Under the pieces are notes generated by a model. It had not been told where the DNA came from. It saw nothing but the letters and a program-made list of their open reading frames with translations, and ran no database searches. Below, one piece after another: positions 35,799 through 45,017 of a DNA stretch of 64,000 nucleotides (within the stretch, counting starts at the first letter, position 1; the number at the start of each line of letters is the position of its first letter). Where the stretch lies: contig DATLIY010000008.1 of the NCBI GenBank assembly GCA_035539175.1, forward strand, positions 434,001 to 498,000. The letters are read 5' to 3'. The stretch is from Acidisarcina sp. (GTDB lineage: Bacteria; Acidobacteriota; Terriglobia; Terriglobales; Acidobacteriaceae). Both the position numbers and the translations under genes were made by a program.

Positions 35799-36875
35799 TC
35801 AGCGCGCAGGCGAGCCGTATTGCTCCTCGATCCAGCGCTGGTAATCGCCAGAGAGGATCTGCTCTACCCAGGGCCGGTTGGCAAGATACCACTCTACCGT
35901 CTTCCGCATGCCCGTCTCGAAGCTCTCGCGTGGCCGCCAGCCTAGCTCCCTGGCAATCTTTTCGGCATCAATCGCGTAGCGGCGATCGTGGCCCGGCCTG
36001 TCCTTCACAAACGTGATGAGCGAACGATAGGAACCGGCCGACGGATTGGGCCGGAGTTCATCCAGTAGAGCGCAGACGGTCTCCACCACCTGCAGGTTAG
36101 TCTTCTCGTTATTTCCGCCGATGTTGTAGGTTTCTCCCGGCCTTCCCTCCTCCAGCACAACGCGAATCGCCTCACAGTGATCGCCCACATAGAGCCAGTC
36201 GCGCACGTTCTGCCCGTCTCCATAAATCGGCAGTGGCTTCCCGGCGAGAGCGTTGAGCAGAATCAACGGAATCAGCTTCTCCGGAAACTGGAACGGACCG
36301 TAGTTATTGGAGCAGTTGGTGGTGAGCGTCTTCAATCCATAGGTGTGGTGATAGGCGCGAACCAGGTGATCCGATCCAGCCTTCGATGCCGAGTAAGGGC
36401 TGTTGGGAGCGTAGGGTGTCTCTTCAGAGAATGCCGGATCCTCTGGCCGCAGCGATCCATAAACCTCGTCCGTGGAGACGTGGAGGAAGCGAAACCGCTC
36501 CTGCTCACTTGCCTGCAGCGTGCGGAAGTATGCAAGCGCCTCCTCCAGCAGAGCGAAGGTTCCGAAGACATTGGTCTGGATGAATTCCTCTGGCCCGAGG
36601 ATGGAGCGGTCCACATGGCTCTCCGCTGCAAAATGGACGATGGCCCGCGGCTGGTATTTCGCGAAGAGATCGTGAACGCCGGCGCGGTCACGGATATCTC
36701 CACGAGCAAATACGTGGCGATCGTCGTCTGCAAGCTCGGCCAGGTTGCCGGGATTTCCCGCATAGGTGAGCTTGTCAAGATTGACGACCTGCGAGCCGCC
36801 GCTTCGGATCCACTGGCAAACAAAGTTGGAGCCGATAAATCCGGCGCCGCCGGTAACGAGAATGCAATCGCGCAT
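35799..36875 (-). CDS. rfbB: dTDP-glucose 4,6-dehydratase
   Basis: RfbB converts dTDP-glucose to dTDP-4-keto-6-deoxyglucose. The 358-residue extended SDR has the NAD loop TGGAGFIGS (about 8-16), [31 protein letters not shown] with the catalytic Asp/Glu (about 134-140), YSASK (Tyr161, Lys165) and [15 protein letters not shown]. All motifs are complete. It is the last gene of the minus-strand order rfbA, C, D, B and lies 22 bp after rfbD. The C-terminus meets the oppositely transcribed oxidase gene about 60 bp away. Confidence 0.96.
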   Translation of the reverse strand: MRDCILVTGGAGFIGSNFVCQWIRSGGSQVVNLDKLTYAGNPGNLAELADDDRHVFARGDIRDRAGVHDLFAKYQPRAIVHFAAESHVDRSILGPEEFIQTNVFGTFALLEEALAYFRTLQASEQERFRFLHVSTDEVYGSLRPEDPAFSEETPYAPNSPYSASKAGSDHLVRAYHHTYGLKTLTTNCSNNYGPFQFPEKLIPLILLNALAGKPLPIYGDGQNVRDWLYVGDHCEAIRVVLEEGRPGETYNIGGNNEKTNLQVVETVCALLDELRPNPSAGSYRSLITFVKDRPGHDRRYAIDAEKIARELGWRPRESFETGMRKTVEWYLANRPWVEQILSGDYQRWIEEQYGSPAR

Positions 36876-36897
36876 GATGAAGGATCCTGGTGTTGAT

Positions 36898-37788
36898 CTA
36901 AATCTTTGCCGCCTGGCGTACTTCGATCTCCCGCAGAACAGCGGCTGTTGCCGTCTTCCAGTCGCTCAATCGAAAGCCAAAGGTCTGCTCGAACTTCGTA
37001 TTGTCGAGAACGGAATTCTTCGGCCGCCGCACCGGGGACGGATACTCCATTGCAGGAACAGGCAGCAATCGCTTCGCCTTGCGATCCGGCATCGCATCCA
37101 GGATCGCCTCTGCAAATCCGTACCAGGAAGTGCTGCCCGCAGCGGTCATGTGGTAGAGGCCCGCAGGAAATTGATCCTGCTTTGTGTGTGCATACTGCTG
37201 GACCAGACGCGCCGTCGCACGCGCTATCTGTCCTGCGCTGGTCGGCGCTCCCATCTGGTCGCAGACAACCTTCAACTCTTCGCGCTCCTTCGCCAGCCTG
37301 CGCATCGTGAGAAGAAAATTGTTGCCGCGGGAGCCATACACCCAACTCGTACGCAGCAGCAGGTAGCGTCCTCCCGTCTGCGTTACGGCGCGCTCGCCCT
37401 CCAGCTTGCTGGCTCCATACACGTTCAGCGGAGCGGGCTCGTCCGTCTCAACATAGGGGCCTAGCTTCTCGCCGTTGAAGACGTAATCGGTGGAGTAGTG
37501 GACGAACATTGCGCCGAGCTTCCGGGCCTCTTCCGCCAGCACCGCCGGAGCCGTGGCGTTGATGGCTCTCGCCAGATCCGCATGCGTCTCGGCATCATTG
37601 ACCGCGGTATAGGCCGCGGGATTGACCACCACTAAAGGGCGAATGTCGGCCACCAGGGCACGCACCTCTTCGGCAGAAGCCATGTCGCACATTGCCCGGT
37701 CGGCGGCCACAACCTCACCCAATTGCCGAAGCAGCGGAGCAAGTTCGCTTCCCACCTGCCCAGTGCTTCCAGTCAGCAATATACGCAT
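36898..37788 (-). CDS. rfbD: dTDP-4-dehydrorhamnose reductase
   Basis: RfbD performs the last step to dTDP-L-rhamnose, the donor for O-antigen and other surface polymers. The 296-residue SDR shows [36 protein letters not shown], the catalytic YGASK (Tyr124, Lys128) and [12 protein letters not shown]. It sits 24 bp after rfbC in the operon. Confidence 0.95.
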   Translation of the reverse strand: MRILLTGSTGQVGSELAPLLRQLGEVVAADRAMCDMASAEEVRALVADIRPLVVVNPAAYTAVNDAETHADLARAINATAPAVLAEEARKLGAMFVHYSTDYVFNGEKLGPYVETDEPAPLNVYGASKLEGERAVTQTGGRYLLLRTSWVYGSRGNNFLLTMRRLAKEREELKVVCDQMGAPTSAGQIARATARLVQQYAHTKQDQFPAGLYHMTAAGSTSWYGFAEAILDAMPDRKAKRLLPVPAMEYPSPVRRPKNSVLDNTKFEQTFGFRLSDWKTATAAVLREIEVRQAAKI

Positions 37789-37812
37789 CCAACGATCCTC
37801 TCAGGATTCCTC

Positions 37813-38355
37813 TCAGGCAAAAACCGGCGCATCCCGCAACAAGGCCCCTGCCTTGTCTTTGGAGGAGATGATTGGCGTTCCGTCGATCGGCCACGGAATG
37901 GCCAATTCCGGATCGTTCCATAGCAGTGAGCGCTCATGGGCGGGCGCATAAAAATCGCTCGCCTTGTAGAGCACATCCGCCGTCTCCGAGAGCACGACGA
38001 ATCCATGAGCAAAGCCTTCAGGAATCCAGAAGATTCGCTTGTTCTCCGCGGAAAGCTCCTGCCCTACCCATTGCCCAAATGTCGAAGAGCTGCGCCGAAG
38101 ATCGACGGCGACATCCCAGATCGAACCGGCGACCACGCGCACCAGCTTCCCCTGGGGCTGCTGCAACTGATAATGAAGTCCGCGCAAAACTCCGCGGCTG
38201 GAGCGCGAGTGATTATCCTGCACGAAATCCCGATCGAGTCCCAGATCGTGGAATTTGCGCTGATTGTAGCTCTCCAGAAAGAAGCCGCGCTCGTCTCCGA
38301 ATACCTCCGGCTCGAAAACCAGCACCTCGGGAATCTTCGTCTTTAAAGCCTTCAT
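37813..38355 (-). CDS. rfbC: dTDP-4-dehydrorhamnose 3,5-epimerase
   Basis: RfbC epimerises C3 and C5 of the dTDP-4-keto sugar. The 180-residue cupin has [34 protein letters not shown] with the catalytic His61, [27 protein letters not shown] and [11 protein letters not shown] with the catalytic Tyr. It overlaps the rfbA stop by four bases (ATGA), so the two are coupled. Confidence 0.96.
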   Translation of the reverse strand: MKALKTKIPEVLVFEPEVFGDERGFFLESYNQRKFHDLGLDRDFVQDNHSRSSRGVLRGLHYQLQQPQGKLVRVVAGSIWDVAVDLRRSSSTFGQWVGQELSAENKRIFWIPEGFAHGFVVLSETADVLYKASDFYAPAHERSLLWNDPELAIPWPIDGTPIISSKDKAGALLRDAPVFA

Positions 38356-39251
38356 CTGCTCCCCAGGTGGGCTGAAAATGCGTTCTTCTCTTCCACGATC
38401 TTGAAGAGATACTGGCCGTAGCCGTTCTTCTCATTTTCGGCAGCCAGCACAAGAAGCTGGGCAGTGTCGATGTACCCCTGCCGCCAGGCAATCTCTTCCG
38501 GGCAGGCGATCTTGGTGCCTTGCCTCTTCTCTACCGTCTGGATGAACATCGAGGCGTCCAGCAGCGATTCATGCGTGCCGGTATCGAGCCAGGCGTAGCC
38601 GCGGCCCATCAACTTCACATTCAAGGTTCCCGCTTCAAGATACAGCCGATTCAGATCCGTAATTTCAAGCTCGCCTCGCTTCGAGGGGCGGAGCGATCTG
38701 GCGTATTCCACGACCTTGTCGTCATAGAAGTACAGCCCGGTCACGGCAAAATTCGAGCGCGGATGTCCGGGCTTCTCCTCAATGCTGATGGCTTTGCCTT
38801 GCGGGTCAAACTCAACCACGCCATATCGCTGGGGATCATTGACCAGGTAGGCGAAGACGGTCGCGCCCTGCACCTTGTTGGCAGCCTCGCGAACGAGGTT
38901 CGAGAAATCATGTCCATAGAAGATGTTGTCGCCCAGCACCAGCGCGGCACAGCTCCCGCCGAGAAACTCCTCACCAATCAAAAACGCCTGCGCCAGTCCA
39001 TCGGGACTCGGCTGCACGGCGTACTGCAGATGCAATCCCCACTGCTGCCCGTCTCCAAGCAGTTGCTGGAATCGAGGTGTGTCCTGCGGGGTGGAGATGA
39101 TGAGGATCTCACGAATCCCCGCGAGCATCAGGGCGCTCAGCGGGTAGTAGATCAAAGGCTTGTCATAGACCGGAAGAAGCTGTTTGGAGACCGCCTTCGT
39201 TGCCGGATAGAGTCGAGTGCCGGAACCGCCAGCGAGGACAATTCCCTTCAT
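38352..39251 (-). CDS. rfbA: Glucose-1-phosphate thymidylyltransferase
   Basis: RfbA makes dTDP-glucose, the entry to the rhamnose pathway. The 299-residue product begins [20 protein letters not shown], the nucleotide-binding motif. It continues with [48 protein letters not shown] and a full C-terminal domain ([14 protein letters not shown]). The frame is open back to 39350, but the ATG at 39251 is where homology begins. It is the first gene of the four-gene operon. The ribosome site is weak. Confidence 0.96.
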   Translation of the reverse strand: MKGIVLAGGSGTRLYPATKAVSKQLLPVYDKPLIYYPLSALMLAGIREILIISTPQDTPRFQQLLGDGQQWGLHLQYAVQPSPDGLAQAFLIGEEFLGGSCAALVLGDNIFYGHDFSNLVREAANKVQGATVFAYLVNDPQRYGVVEFDPQGKAISIEEKPGHPRSNFAVTGLYFYDDKVVEYARSLRPSKRGELEITDLNRLYLEAGTLNVKLMGRGYAWLDTGTHESLLDASMFIQTVEKRQGTKIACPEEIAWRQGYIDTAQLLVLAAENEKNGYGQYLFKIVEEKNAFSAHLGSR

Positions 39252-39637
39252 CGGCTTAGAACTCGTCTGCAAAGTACTCAAGGTCACCTGGGTGATTTTC
39301 CTGTCCGCGCAAAGCGGGAAAGTCTCCGACTTGTTTGCACATAACCGCATCGGGCGCGAATCAACTCAACGCCGGAAACACTGTGAGAATACCACGATGC
39401 GTATGGCTCCTCTGACTTCGCCATCCCTGCAGCTGCCGTCTTGCTGCCTGCCGTTCCTGCTATGGCACAGCTTCCTGCTTCGGAACTACTTTTGGATAGA
39501 GCGCATTGCTTCTATATAGAGTTACGTGGCTCATTTCCCTTGCGATGGCCGCTACAGGAGCTCCACTCCAAACCGCGAGCCTCTTGCCTCTCCTTCCAAA
39601 GCTCGAAGTTTTCCACTAGAGTTACGTAATACTTCAA
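39252..39637. other. Divergent promoter region between rfbA and the oxoamine synthase gene
   Basis: A 386-bp gap between two divergent transcription units. Short frames here are not credible. TAGAGTTACGT occurs twice in direct orientation (39517-39527 and 39617-39627), exactly 100 bp apart. The second lies 10 bp upstream of the oxoamine synthase start. They could be regulator half-sites. Confidence 0.4.
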
Positions 39638-40936
39638 ATGGACAACCTACTGGAAACCAAAACCGACACTCAGGGTCAACCCAAGTCTTTCGCCTCATCG
39701 TCTGGTGAGATGTTCGAGGAATACTTTGTCCCTGGCAGAAGCTGGAGCTTCAAGAAGCATGACCTGCTCGATGCACGTGCTCGCAGGCTCTTCGAATCCA
39801 CCGCGCTCGGCTGCGCCGCGGATGCCTATCCCTTTCAGATTCCGCTGCAGAGCATGTCCGGGCCTATTGTTCAGGCAGATGGACATGAAATGCTCCTGCT
39901 GTCGTCTTACGACTATCTGGGGTTGATCGGCGATCCCCGGGTGAACAAGGCGGCCATCGATGCTGTGAATACCTATGGCACCGGCACCGGGGGAGCGCGA
40001 CTGCTCACCGGGACTTTGGATCTGCACCGCCAGCTTGAGAAGGAAGTCGCGGAGTTCAAGGGGACCGAGGCAGCCATTACCTTCAGTTCCGGCTACCTGG
40101 CCAACATCGCGGTAATTACCTCCCTCTTTGGCCCCGCGGATCGCGTGATCGCAGACGCCCTGTGCCACCGGAGCCTGATCGATGCCTGCCGGATGGCCGG
40201 CGTGCAGATTCAGCGCTTTCGTCATAACGACCCCGAGTCGCTGCGAAGCGAGATCCAGAATGGTTCTACGGCCAATCGGACGCTCATCATCTCCGATGGC
40301 GTGTTCTCCATGGATGGCGACATCTGCTGCCTGCCGGACCTGATCGCGATCAAGAAGGAATTCGGCTGTTTCCTGCTGATGGACGATTCGCATGCGACGG
40401 GCGTGCTTGGAACCCACGGCACCGGTACCGATGAGCACTTTGGCATTCCCGCCTCGGAGGTCGATCTCTGGACCGGGTCGCTGGCCAAGTCCATTCCTTC
40501 CAACGGCGGCTTTGTTGCGACCACGCAGGAGATGGCGATCTTTCTGCAGCATGCCGCAGCGCCGTTCATCTTTTCGGGATCGATTGCCGCTCCCGCAGTA
40601 GCTGCGGCACGCGCCGGGCTGGCTGCGATCAAGAGCGATCCGGAGCGGTTGGCACGCTTGAAGCACCATGCCAACTTCCTGCGCAGCGGGCTGCAGAGCC
40701 TGGGCTACAACACGGGACTGTCCGAGACTCCGATCATCCCCATCCTGCTGGAGGATGAAAGGGCCACAGCGCTGTTTGCGAGAAAGCTCAGGAATTACGG
40801 GATCCTCGCCAGCCCCGTCATGTTCCCCGCAGTAGCCCAGGGAACGGCGCGGCTTCGACTGTGCGTGACGGCGGCGCACACCCAGGAACACCTGGAGTTC
40901 GCGCTCGACGTCTTCCAGAAGATGCTGCAAAGCTGA
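39638..40936 (+). CDS. Alpha-oxoamine synthase family aminotransferase (serine palmitoyltransferase/KBL/BioF-like)
   Basis: A PLP enzyme of 432 residues that condenses an amino acid with an acyl thioester. After a 35-residue polar extension come LLSSYDYLGLIGDPRV, TYGTGTGGARLLTGTLDLHRQLE, AITFSSGYLANIAVI, ADALCHRSLIDACRMAG, SDGVFSMDGDICCLPDL, LLMDDSHATGVLG (Asp and His contacting PLP) and TGSLAKSIPSNGGFVAT with the Schiff-base Lys284. The family is certain. The choice between sphingoid-base synthase, 8-amino-7-oxononanoate synthase and others is not. No biotin or threonine-catabolism genes are near, while an ACP, a ketosynthase and an SDR are, which favours a long-chain acyl substrate. It is followed directly (2 bp) by the SDR. 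Confidence 0.85.
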   Translation: MDNLLETKTDTQGQPKSFASSSGEMFEEYFVPGRSWSFKKHDLLDARARRLFESTALGCAADAYPFQIPLQSMSGPIVQADGHEMLLLSSYDYLGLIGDPRVNKAAIDAVNTYGTGTGGARLLTGTLDLHRQLEKEVAEFKGTEAAITFSSGYLANIAVITSLFGPADRVIADALCHRSLIDACRMAGVQIQRFRHNDPESLRSEIQNGSTANRTLIISDGVFSMDGDICCLPDLIAIKKEFGCFLLMDDSHATGVLGTHGTGTDEHFGIPASEVDLWTGSLAKSIPSNGGFVATTQEMAIFLQHAAAPFIFSGSIAAPAVAAARAGLAAIKSDPERLARLKHHANFLRSGLQSLGYNTGLSETPIIPILLEDERATALFARKLRNYGILASPVMFPAVAQGTARLRLCVTAAHTQEHLEFALDVFQKMLQS

Positions 40937-40937
40937 T

Positions 40938-41927
40938 ATGTCCGTTTTCCTCACAGGGGCCAGCGGATTTCTGGGGGGGAGACTGGCCGAAGTGCTGGTT
41001 GCGCGAGGAGAGGAGGTAGTCGTCCTCGCTCGCGCCAGCGCCGACATGCGGCACCTCTCGCATCTCCCCCTCCGTATCGTTCGCGGAGATCTGGGCGACC
41101 TGCCCACCCTGCGGCAGGCGGTTCGCGACGCAAGCCAGATCTTCCATTGCGCCGCTTGCTCCACAGACTGGGCACCGCTAGACACCTACTACGCGGCGAA
41201 TGTAGCCGGCACGAAAAACCTGCTCCTGGCGGCGCGGGATGCTGCCAGCCTGCAGCGATTTGTGCACGTCAGCACCAGCGATATCTACGGCTATCCGCGC
41301 GTTCCGTGCGCAGAGTCGCAGCCGATGAAGAATATCGGGCTGCCCTACAACAGCACCAAGTGCCAGGGGGAAGTCGCCGTCTGGAACGAGCGCGAGCGGT
41401 CTGGCCTGCCCATCGTGATTCTTCGTCCCGCAACCATCTACGGGCCACGGGGCAAGGCGTTTGTCACGGATATCGCGGAGCTGCTGCAGCAGGGATGGAT
41501 GGCTACCATCGATTCCGGCAAAGCCCCCGGCGGATTTGCGTATGTCGATAACGTTGTCGATGCGATGCTCCAGGCAGCCACAGTTCCCGAGGCGGAGGGA
41601 GAAGCCTTTAACATCGCGGATGGGACCGGGGCCACCTGGGCGGACTATCTCTCTCTCTTCGCGGCAACCCTCGGCACCCGTCGACCGCGGATCAATCTCC
41701 CTTTCCGGGTTGCGATGTCAGTTGCCCGGGCAATGGAGTTTCCTTACACCCATTTGAGGTTTGGCGGACGGCCGTTGCTGACGCGTCACGCGGTCTATCT
41801 GCTGGGACTGAATCAGGAGTTTCCCGTAGAAAAAGCACGGCGTATCCTCGGCTTCTCTCCCAGAGTTGGCCTCGCAGAAGGAATCGACCGCTCCATCGCA
41901 TGGTTGAAGGCTTGCGGACAGGCCTAG
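40938..41927 (+). CDS. NAD-dependent epimerase/dehydratase family protein (extended SDR)
   Basis: A 329-residue extended SDR. It has TGASGFLGGRLAEVL for NAD(P) binding, VRGDLGDLPTLRQAV, FHCAACSTDW, VSTSDIYGYPRVPC, the catalytic YNSTK (Tyr137, Lys141) and RPATIYGPRGKAF. It starts 2 bp after the oxoamine synthase stop and is surely co-transcribed with it. In Caulobacter-type sphingolipid loci an SDR of this general kind (CerR) reduces the ceramide ketone next to serine palmitoyltransferase. A similar ketone reduction is inferred here. It ends 4 bp before the convergent ketosynthase gene. Confidence 0.82.
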   Translation: MSVFLTGASGFLGGRLAEVLVARGEEVVVLARASADMRHLSHLPLRIVRGDLGDLPTLRQAVRDASQIFHCAACSTDWAPLDTYYAANVAGTKNLLLAARDAASLQRFVHVSTSDIYGYPRVPCAESQPMKNIGLPYNSTKCQGEVAVWNERERSGLPIVILRPATIYGPRGKAFVTDIAELLQQGWMATIDSGKAPGGFAYVDNVVDAMLQAATVPEAEGEAFNIADGTGATWADYLSLFAATLGTRRPRINLPFRVAMSVARAMEFPYTHLRFGGRPLLTRHAVYLLGLNQEFPVEKARRILGFSPRVGLAEGIDRSIAWLKACGQA

Positions 41928-41931
41928 CAGC

Positions 41932-43155
41932 TCAGGCGTTTGGCAAAGCCTTGAAGGCCAACACTGCGTTCAACCCACCAAAGGCAAAGGAGTTAGAGAG
42001 GCAAGCTTCCACCGACACCCGGCGAGCCTGGTTGGGAATGACGTCAAGATCGCAGGCAGGATCCGGAGTGGTGTAGTTCATCGTCGGCGGCAGCACCCCA
42101 TGTTGCAGGGCGAGCACGCTGGCAACCGCTTCCAGAGCGCCCGCGGCGCCCAGCGTATGCCCATGCATGGACTTGGTGGAGCTGATGGCGAGGCGATCGG
42201 CGTGGCTGCCAAAGGCGGAACGAATCGCGGCAGTCTCCGTGCGGTCGTTCGCCTCCGTCCCGGTCCCATGCGCATTGATGTATCCGATCTGCTCCGGCGC
42301 CAGGCCAGCATCGCGCAACGCGGAACGTATCGCCAGCGCAGCCCCCTCCGAAGAGGGTTGCGTAATATGGCAGGCATCGGCTGACATTCCAAAACCGACG
42401 ATCTCCGCGAGCGGGCGAGCACCGCGCGCCAGAGCCGCCTCCAGCGGCTCCATCACCAGCATGGCGGCGCCTTCACCCAGAATCATTCCGCAGCGATCCG
42501 CGGAAAAGGGGCGGCAGGTGTCCTTGCTGATCACGCGCATCGCCTCCCAGGCCTTCAACGATCCCAGAAACAGGGGGGCTTCGCTTCCTCCGGCAATGGC
42601 CATTGGAGCCATTCCGGAACGAACCATCCAGAAAGCCTGCCCTATGGCGTGGGCCGATGAGGCGCATGCGGTCGAGACCGTATAGGCCGGTCCATGGATC
42701 CCATATTTCATGGAGATGTGGCTGGCACCGGCATTGCTCATGCCGAGGGGGATGGTCAGCGGGTGAACCCGCGATCTTCCGTGATGGAACAGCTCCCAGT
42801 AGCCAGCTTCCTCAGCAGCGCGGCCGCCCAGACAGGAGCCGGTGACAATCGCCGTGCGCTCCTGCAGATCCGGGGTCCACTCGATGCCCGACTGTGCCAC
42901 CGCTTCCCCGGCGGCAGTCAAGGCAAACTGCGCGAAGCGGTCCATGAAGGCCAGCTCCTTGGCTGAAAATTTCTCTTCGGGAACGAATCCGCGCACCTGG
43001 GCGGCGTACTTGAAGCGTACCTCTCCCCGTGTCGGGTCGATGCAGTCGATGGGGCTGATGCCGCTGCGCCCGCCCTCGAGTGCTGCCAGGAATTCCTGCT
43101 GGTTCCGTCCGATTCCGCAGATCGCACCAACGCCTGTGATGACCACCCGCTGCAT
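41932..43155 (-). CDS. Beta-ketoacyl-[acyl-carrier-protein] synthase family protein (FabF-like)
   Basis: A 407-residue condensing enzyme of the KAS II fold. It has VVITGVGAICGIG, the active-site STACASSAHA (Cys164), NAHGTGTEANDRTE (His296), STKSMHGHTLGAAGALE (Lys328, His333) and a terminal SNSFAFGGLNAVLAF. The triad is complete, so it should elongate an acyl chain and is not just a chain-length factor. It starts 1 bp after the ACP stop and must be coupled to it. It is distinct from a fab-operon FabF, given the setting beside an oxoamine synthase. Confidence 0.9.
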   Translation of the reverse strand: MQRVVITGVGAICGIGRNQQEFLAALEGGRSGISPIDCIDPTRGEVRFKYAAQVRGFVPEEKFSAKELAFMDRFAQFALTAAGEAVAQSGIEWTPDLQERTAIVTGSCLGGRAAEEAGYWELFHHGRSRVHPLTIPLGMSNAGASHISMKYGIHGPAYTVSTACASSAHAIGQAFWMVRSGMAPMAIAGGSEAPLFLGSLKAWEAMRVISKDTCRPFSADRCGMILGEGAAMLVMEPLEAALARGARPLAEIVGFGMSADACHITQPSSEGAALAIRSALRDAGLAPEQIGYINAHGTGTEANDRTETAAIRSAFGSHADRLAISSTKSMHGHTLGAAGALEAVASVLALQHGVLPPTMNYTTPDPACDLDVIPNQARRVSVEACLSNSFAFGGLNAVLAFKALPNA

Positions 43156-43156
43156 G

Positions 43157-43420
43157 TCAGCCTTCAGAAGAAGCCGCTTCCTTCGCCGCTAACAGGTGCG
43201 AAATCCCGGCAACCATCTCCCGAACGTTTGTAACCTGCTTCGCCTCCTCGTCATCGATCTCGATGTCGAACTCGCTCTCCAGATCAAACAGGATGTTCAG
43301 CCGGTCCAGAGAATCGATCCCCAGCTCTTCAAAGGTGCTCTCGGGTCGCACGTTCTCCAGTGGAATGCGACGGGTGGTTCCAATAACTCTTACGACTCGA
43401 TCCTAAACTGATTCGGACAT
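43157..43420 (-). pseudogene. Acyl carrier protein with in-frame amber codon at position 6
   Basis: The downstream 64 codons (GTG at 43351) encode helices II-IV of an ACP: STFEELGIDSLDRLN, with the phosphopantetheine Ser, then LFDLESEFDIEIDDEEA. Helix I is encoded in the same frame further upstream (DRVVRVIGTTRRIPLENV) and leads to ATG 43420 (MSESV), but TAG stands at 43405-43403. No ATG, GTG or TTG occurs between the TAG and helix II except GTG 43351. The gene may be broken, be read from a non-standard start, be suppressed, or carry a sequencing error (CAG to TAG). KAS follows 1 bp after its stop. Confidence 0.7.
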
Positions 43421-43560
43421 AGACCCTTTGGCGAAATAAAATTCACAGAACGTTCTCTGAAGATACTCTCGTAGGGGGCAATTTTCTACCCTTTCCGTCG
43501 GGCAGCGGCCCTGAAGGGTGCGCTCCGCGCGGGTGTGCTCTGTACTTCTACTATTCAGAT

Positions 43561-44754
43561 CTACTTCGTCTCGCGGAACTTTTCTACAGTCTGCGCGCCT
43601 TGTTTCTCGCGAGCTTCCTTGAGCTTCTGGTAAGCAGCCAGGGCCTTTTGCGCGTCCTGCGGCCGCTGTGCCTTGCGATACAGGCGGGCCAGGTTGTAGT
43701 AGGACTGCTCCACCATCTCACCGCTGGACTGCGGATTCGCCACCCTCTCAAAAGCTGCCATGGCATCCGCATCCCGGCCTGCGCTGGCCAGCGCTCGGCC
43801 CAGAAAATAATAGGCGTCCGTGCGAGTGGGATCGGCCTTCACCACCTCTTCCAGCATGGGAATCGCCTCCGCCGAATTGCCCCGTTCCACGCGAATGCTC
43901 GCAAGATTGAACATCGCTCCCACGTCGGACGGATCGAGCTTCAACTCTGCGGCGTAGGTCTGCTCCGCCAGGTCAAGCTGGCTGGATTTGTGGTACTCGA
44001 CGCCAAGATCTTCATATAAATCCCGCTGGTTCGGCTCGATCTGGATGGCTGCTTTGTACTCGGCAATCGCCTCCTTGTGCAGGCCATCTTCGGCATACAG
44101 ACGGGCACGAACGCGGTGAACCTGCCAGGAGTTTGGCGCCAGCTCGAACATTCTGGCGTAGGCCTTTTTCGCCACCAGCATGTGAGCCCGGCCAAGCATG
44201 TCCAGCAGTTCCAGGTCTTTGGGCGATAACTGGCTGGCGTGATCGAGCGGAGGGATGGCTTTTTCCGGCTCATCCATGGCGAGCGCGATTGTCCCGGCCA
44301 GCATCAGCGCTTCGGGGTTGTCCGGATTCAGCTTCAGCTCGTTGGCAACCGACTCCTGCGCCTTGTCGTATTGGTGAACTTCGAAATAGAGGATTCCGAG
44401 AAAAAGATTCGGCCCGGAGAGCGTGGGCTTCAACTGCAACGCCGTCTTCAGCGAAGAGACGGACTCCTCCAAGCGGCCTGCCCGCATCAGGGCGATGCCG
44501 AGGTTCATGTGCCCCTCGGCCAGCGACGGAGCAAGCCGGGTTACCTGGGTAAAGTCCTGCACCGCGTCCGGAGTGCGTCCCTGCTGTAAGGCCTGCAACC
44601 CGGCGTTCATCTTTGATTCGACCCGGGAATCGACGCGGGAATCCACATGGGCGTTCTGTGCGGGAAGCGGAAGACTGGCCGACAATCCTGCCAACAGCAG
44701 GAGAACAGCGAAAGAGGGGATCTTGAATCGGGCAGGGGTCATGGGAGGGGTCAT
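43561..44754 (-). CDS. Secreted or periplasmic TPR-repeat protein
   Basis: A protein of about 397 residues: a signal peptide (FAVLLLLAGLSASLPLPAQ), a short VDSRVDSRVESK repeat, then about nine TPR units (GHMNLGIALMRAGRLEESVSSLKTAL and GPNLFLGILYFEVHQYDKAQ are clear ones) up to a charged C-terminus rich in Lys and Glu. TPR arrays bind partner proteins. ATG 44754 was chosen with GGAG about 10 nt upstream; the frame runs back to 44892. It is divergent from the arabinofuranosidase gene. About 140 bp separate it from the downstream ACP gene on the same strand. Confidence 0.8.
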   Translation of the reverse strand: MTPPMTPARFKIPSFAVLLLLAGLSASLPLPAQNAHVDSRVDSRVESKMNAGLQALQQGRTPDAVQDFTQVTRLAPSLAEGHMNLGIALMRAGRLEESVSSLKTALQLKPTLSGPNLFLGILYFEVHQYDKAQESVANELKLNPDNPEALMLAGTIALAMDEPEKAIPPLDHASQLSPKDLELLDMLGRAHMLVAKKAYARMFELAPNSWQVHRVRARLYAEDGLHKEAIAEYKAAIQIEPNQRDLYEDLGVEYHKSSQLDLAEQTYAAELKLDPSDVGAMFNLASIRVERGNSAEAIPMLEEVVKADPTRTDAYYFLGRALASAGRDADAMAAFERVANPQSSGEMVEQSYYNLARLYRKAQRPQDAQKALAAYQKLKEAREKQGAQTVEKFRETK

Positions 44755-45017
44755 GGGGGTTTCGCTCCACCGTACTAGGTCGCTCCGTAACATTTCAAGT
44801 GGGAGACATTTTCTGGAATTTGGCTGCCTCAGCGACTTGCGATTGCGGCGGCCGGACCTGACGGTCGTCCCCTCGCCGCTTTGCACCGCCAAAGTAATCG
44901 ATTACACTGTGAGGCCATCTGAGGTTGATCCCTCAAGAATCCACTCCGCCTGCAAGCATGGCGTCGGCCTTCAGGGTCGATCCACTCGCTAACGCACGCG
45001 CGAAAAGAGCGAAGTAT

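Noticed and set aside
39695-41185. 496-codon open frame antisense to the oxoamine synthase gene
   Set aside because: The sense strand encodes a complete PLP enzyme; the antisense product has no recognisable domain or start site.
43157-43351. Calling the ACP a complete 64-residue gene from GTG 43351
   Set aside because: This would delete helix I, which is clearly encoded in frame just upstream; the amber codon is the better explanation.
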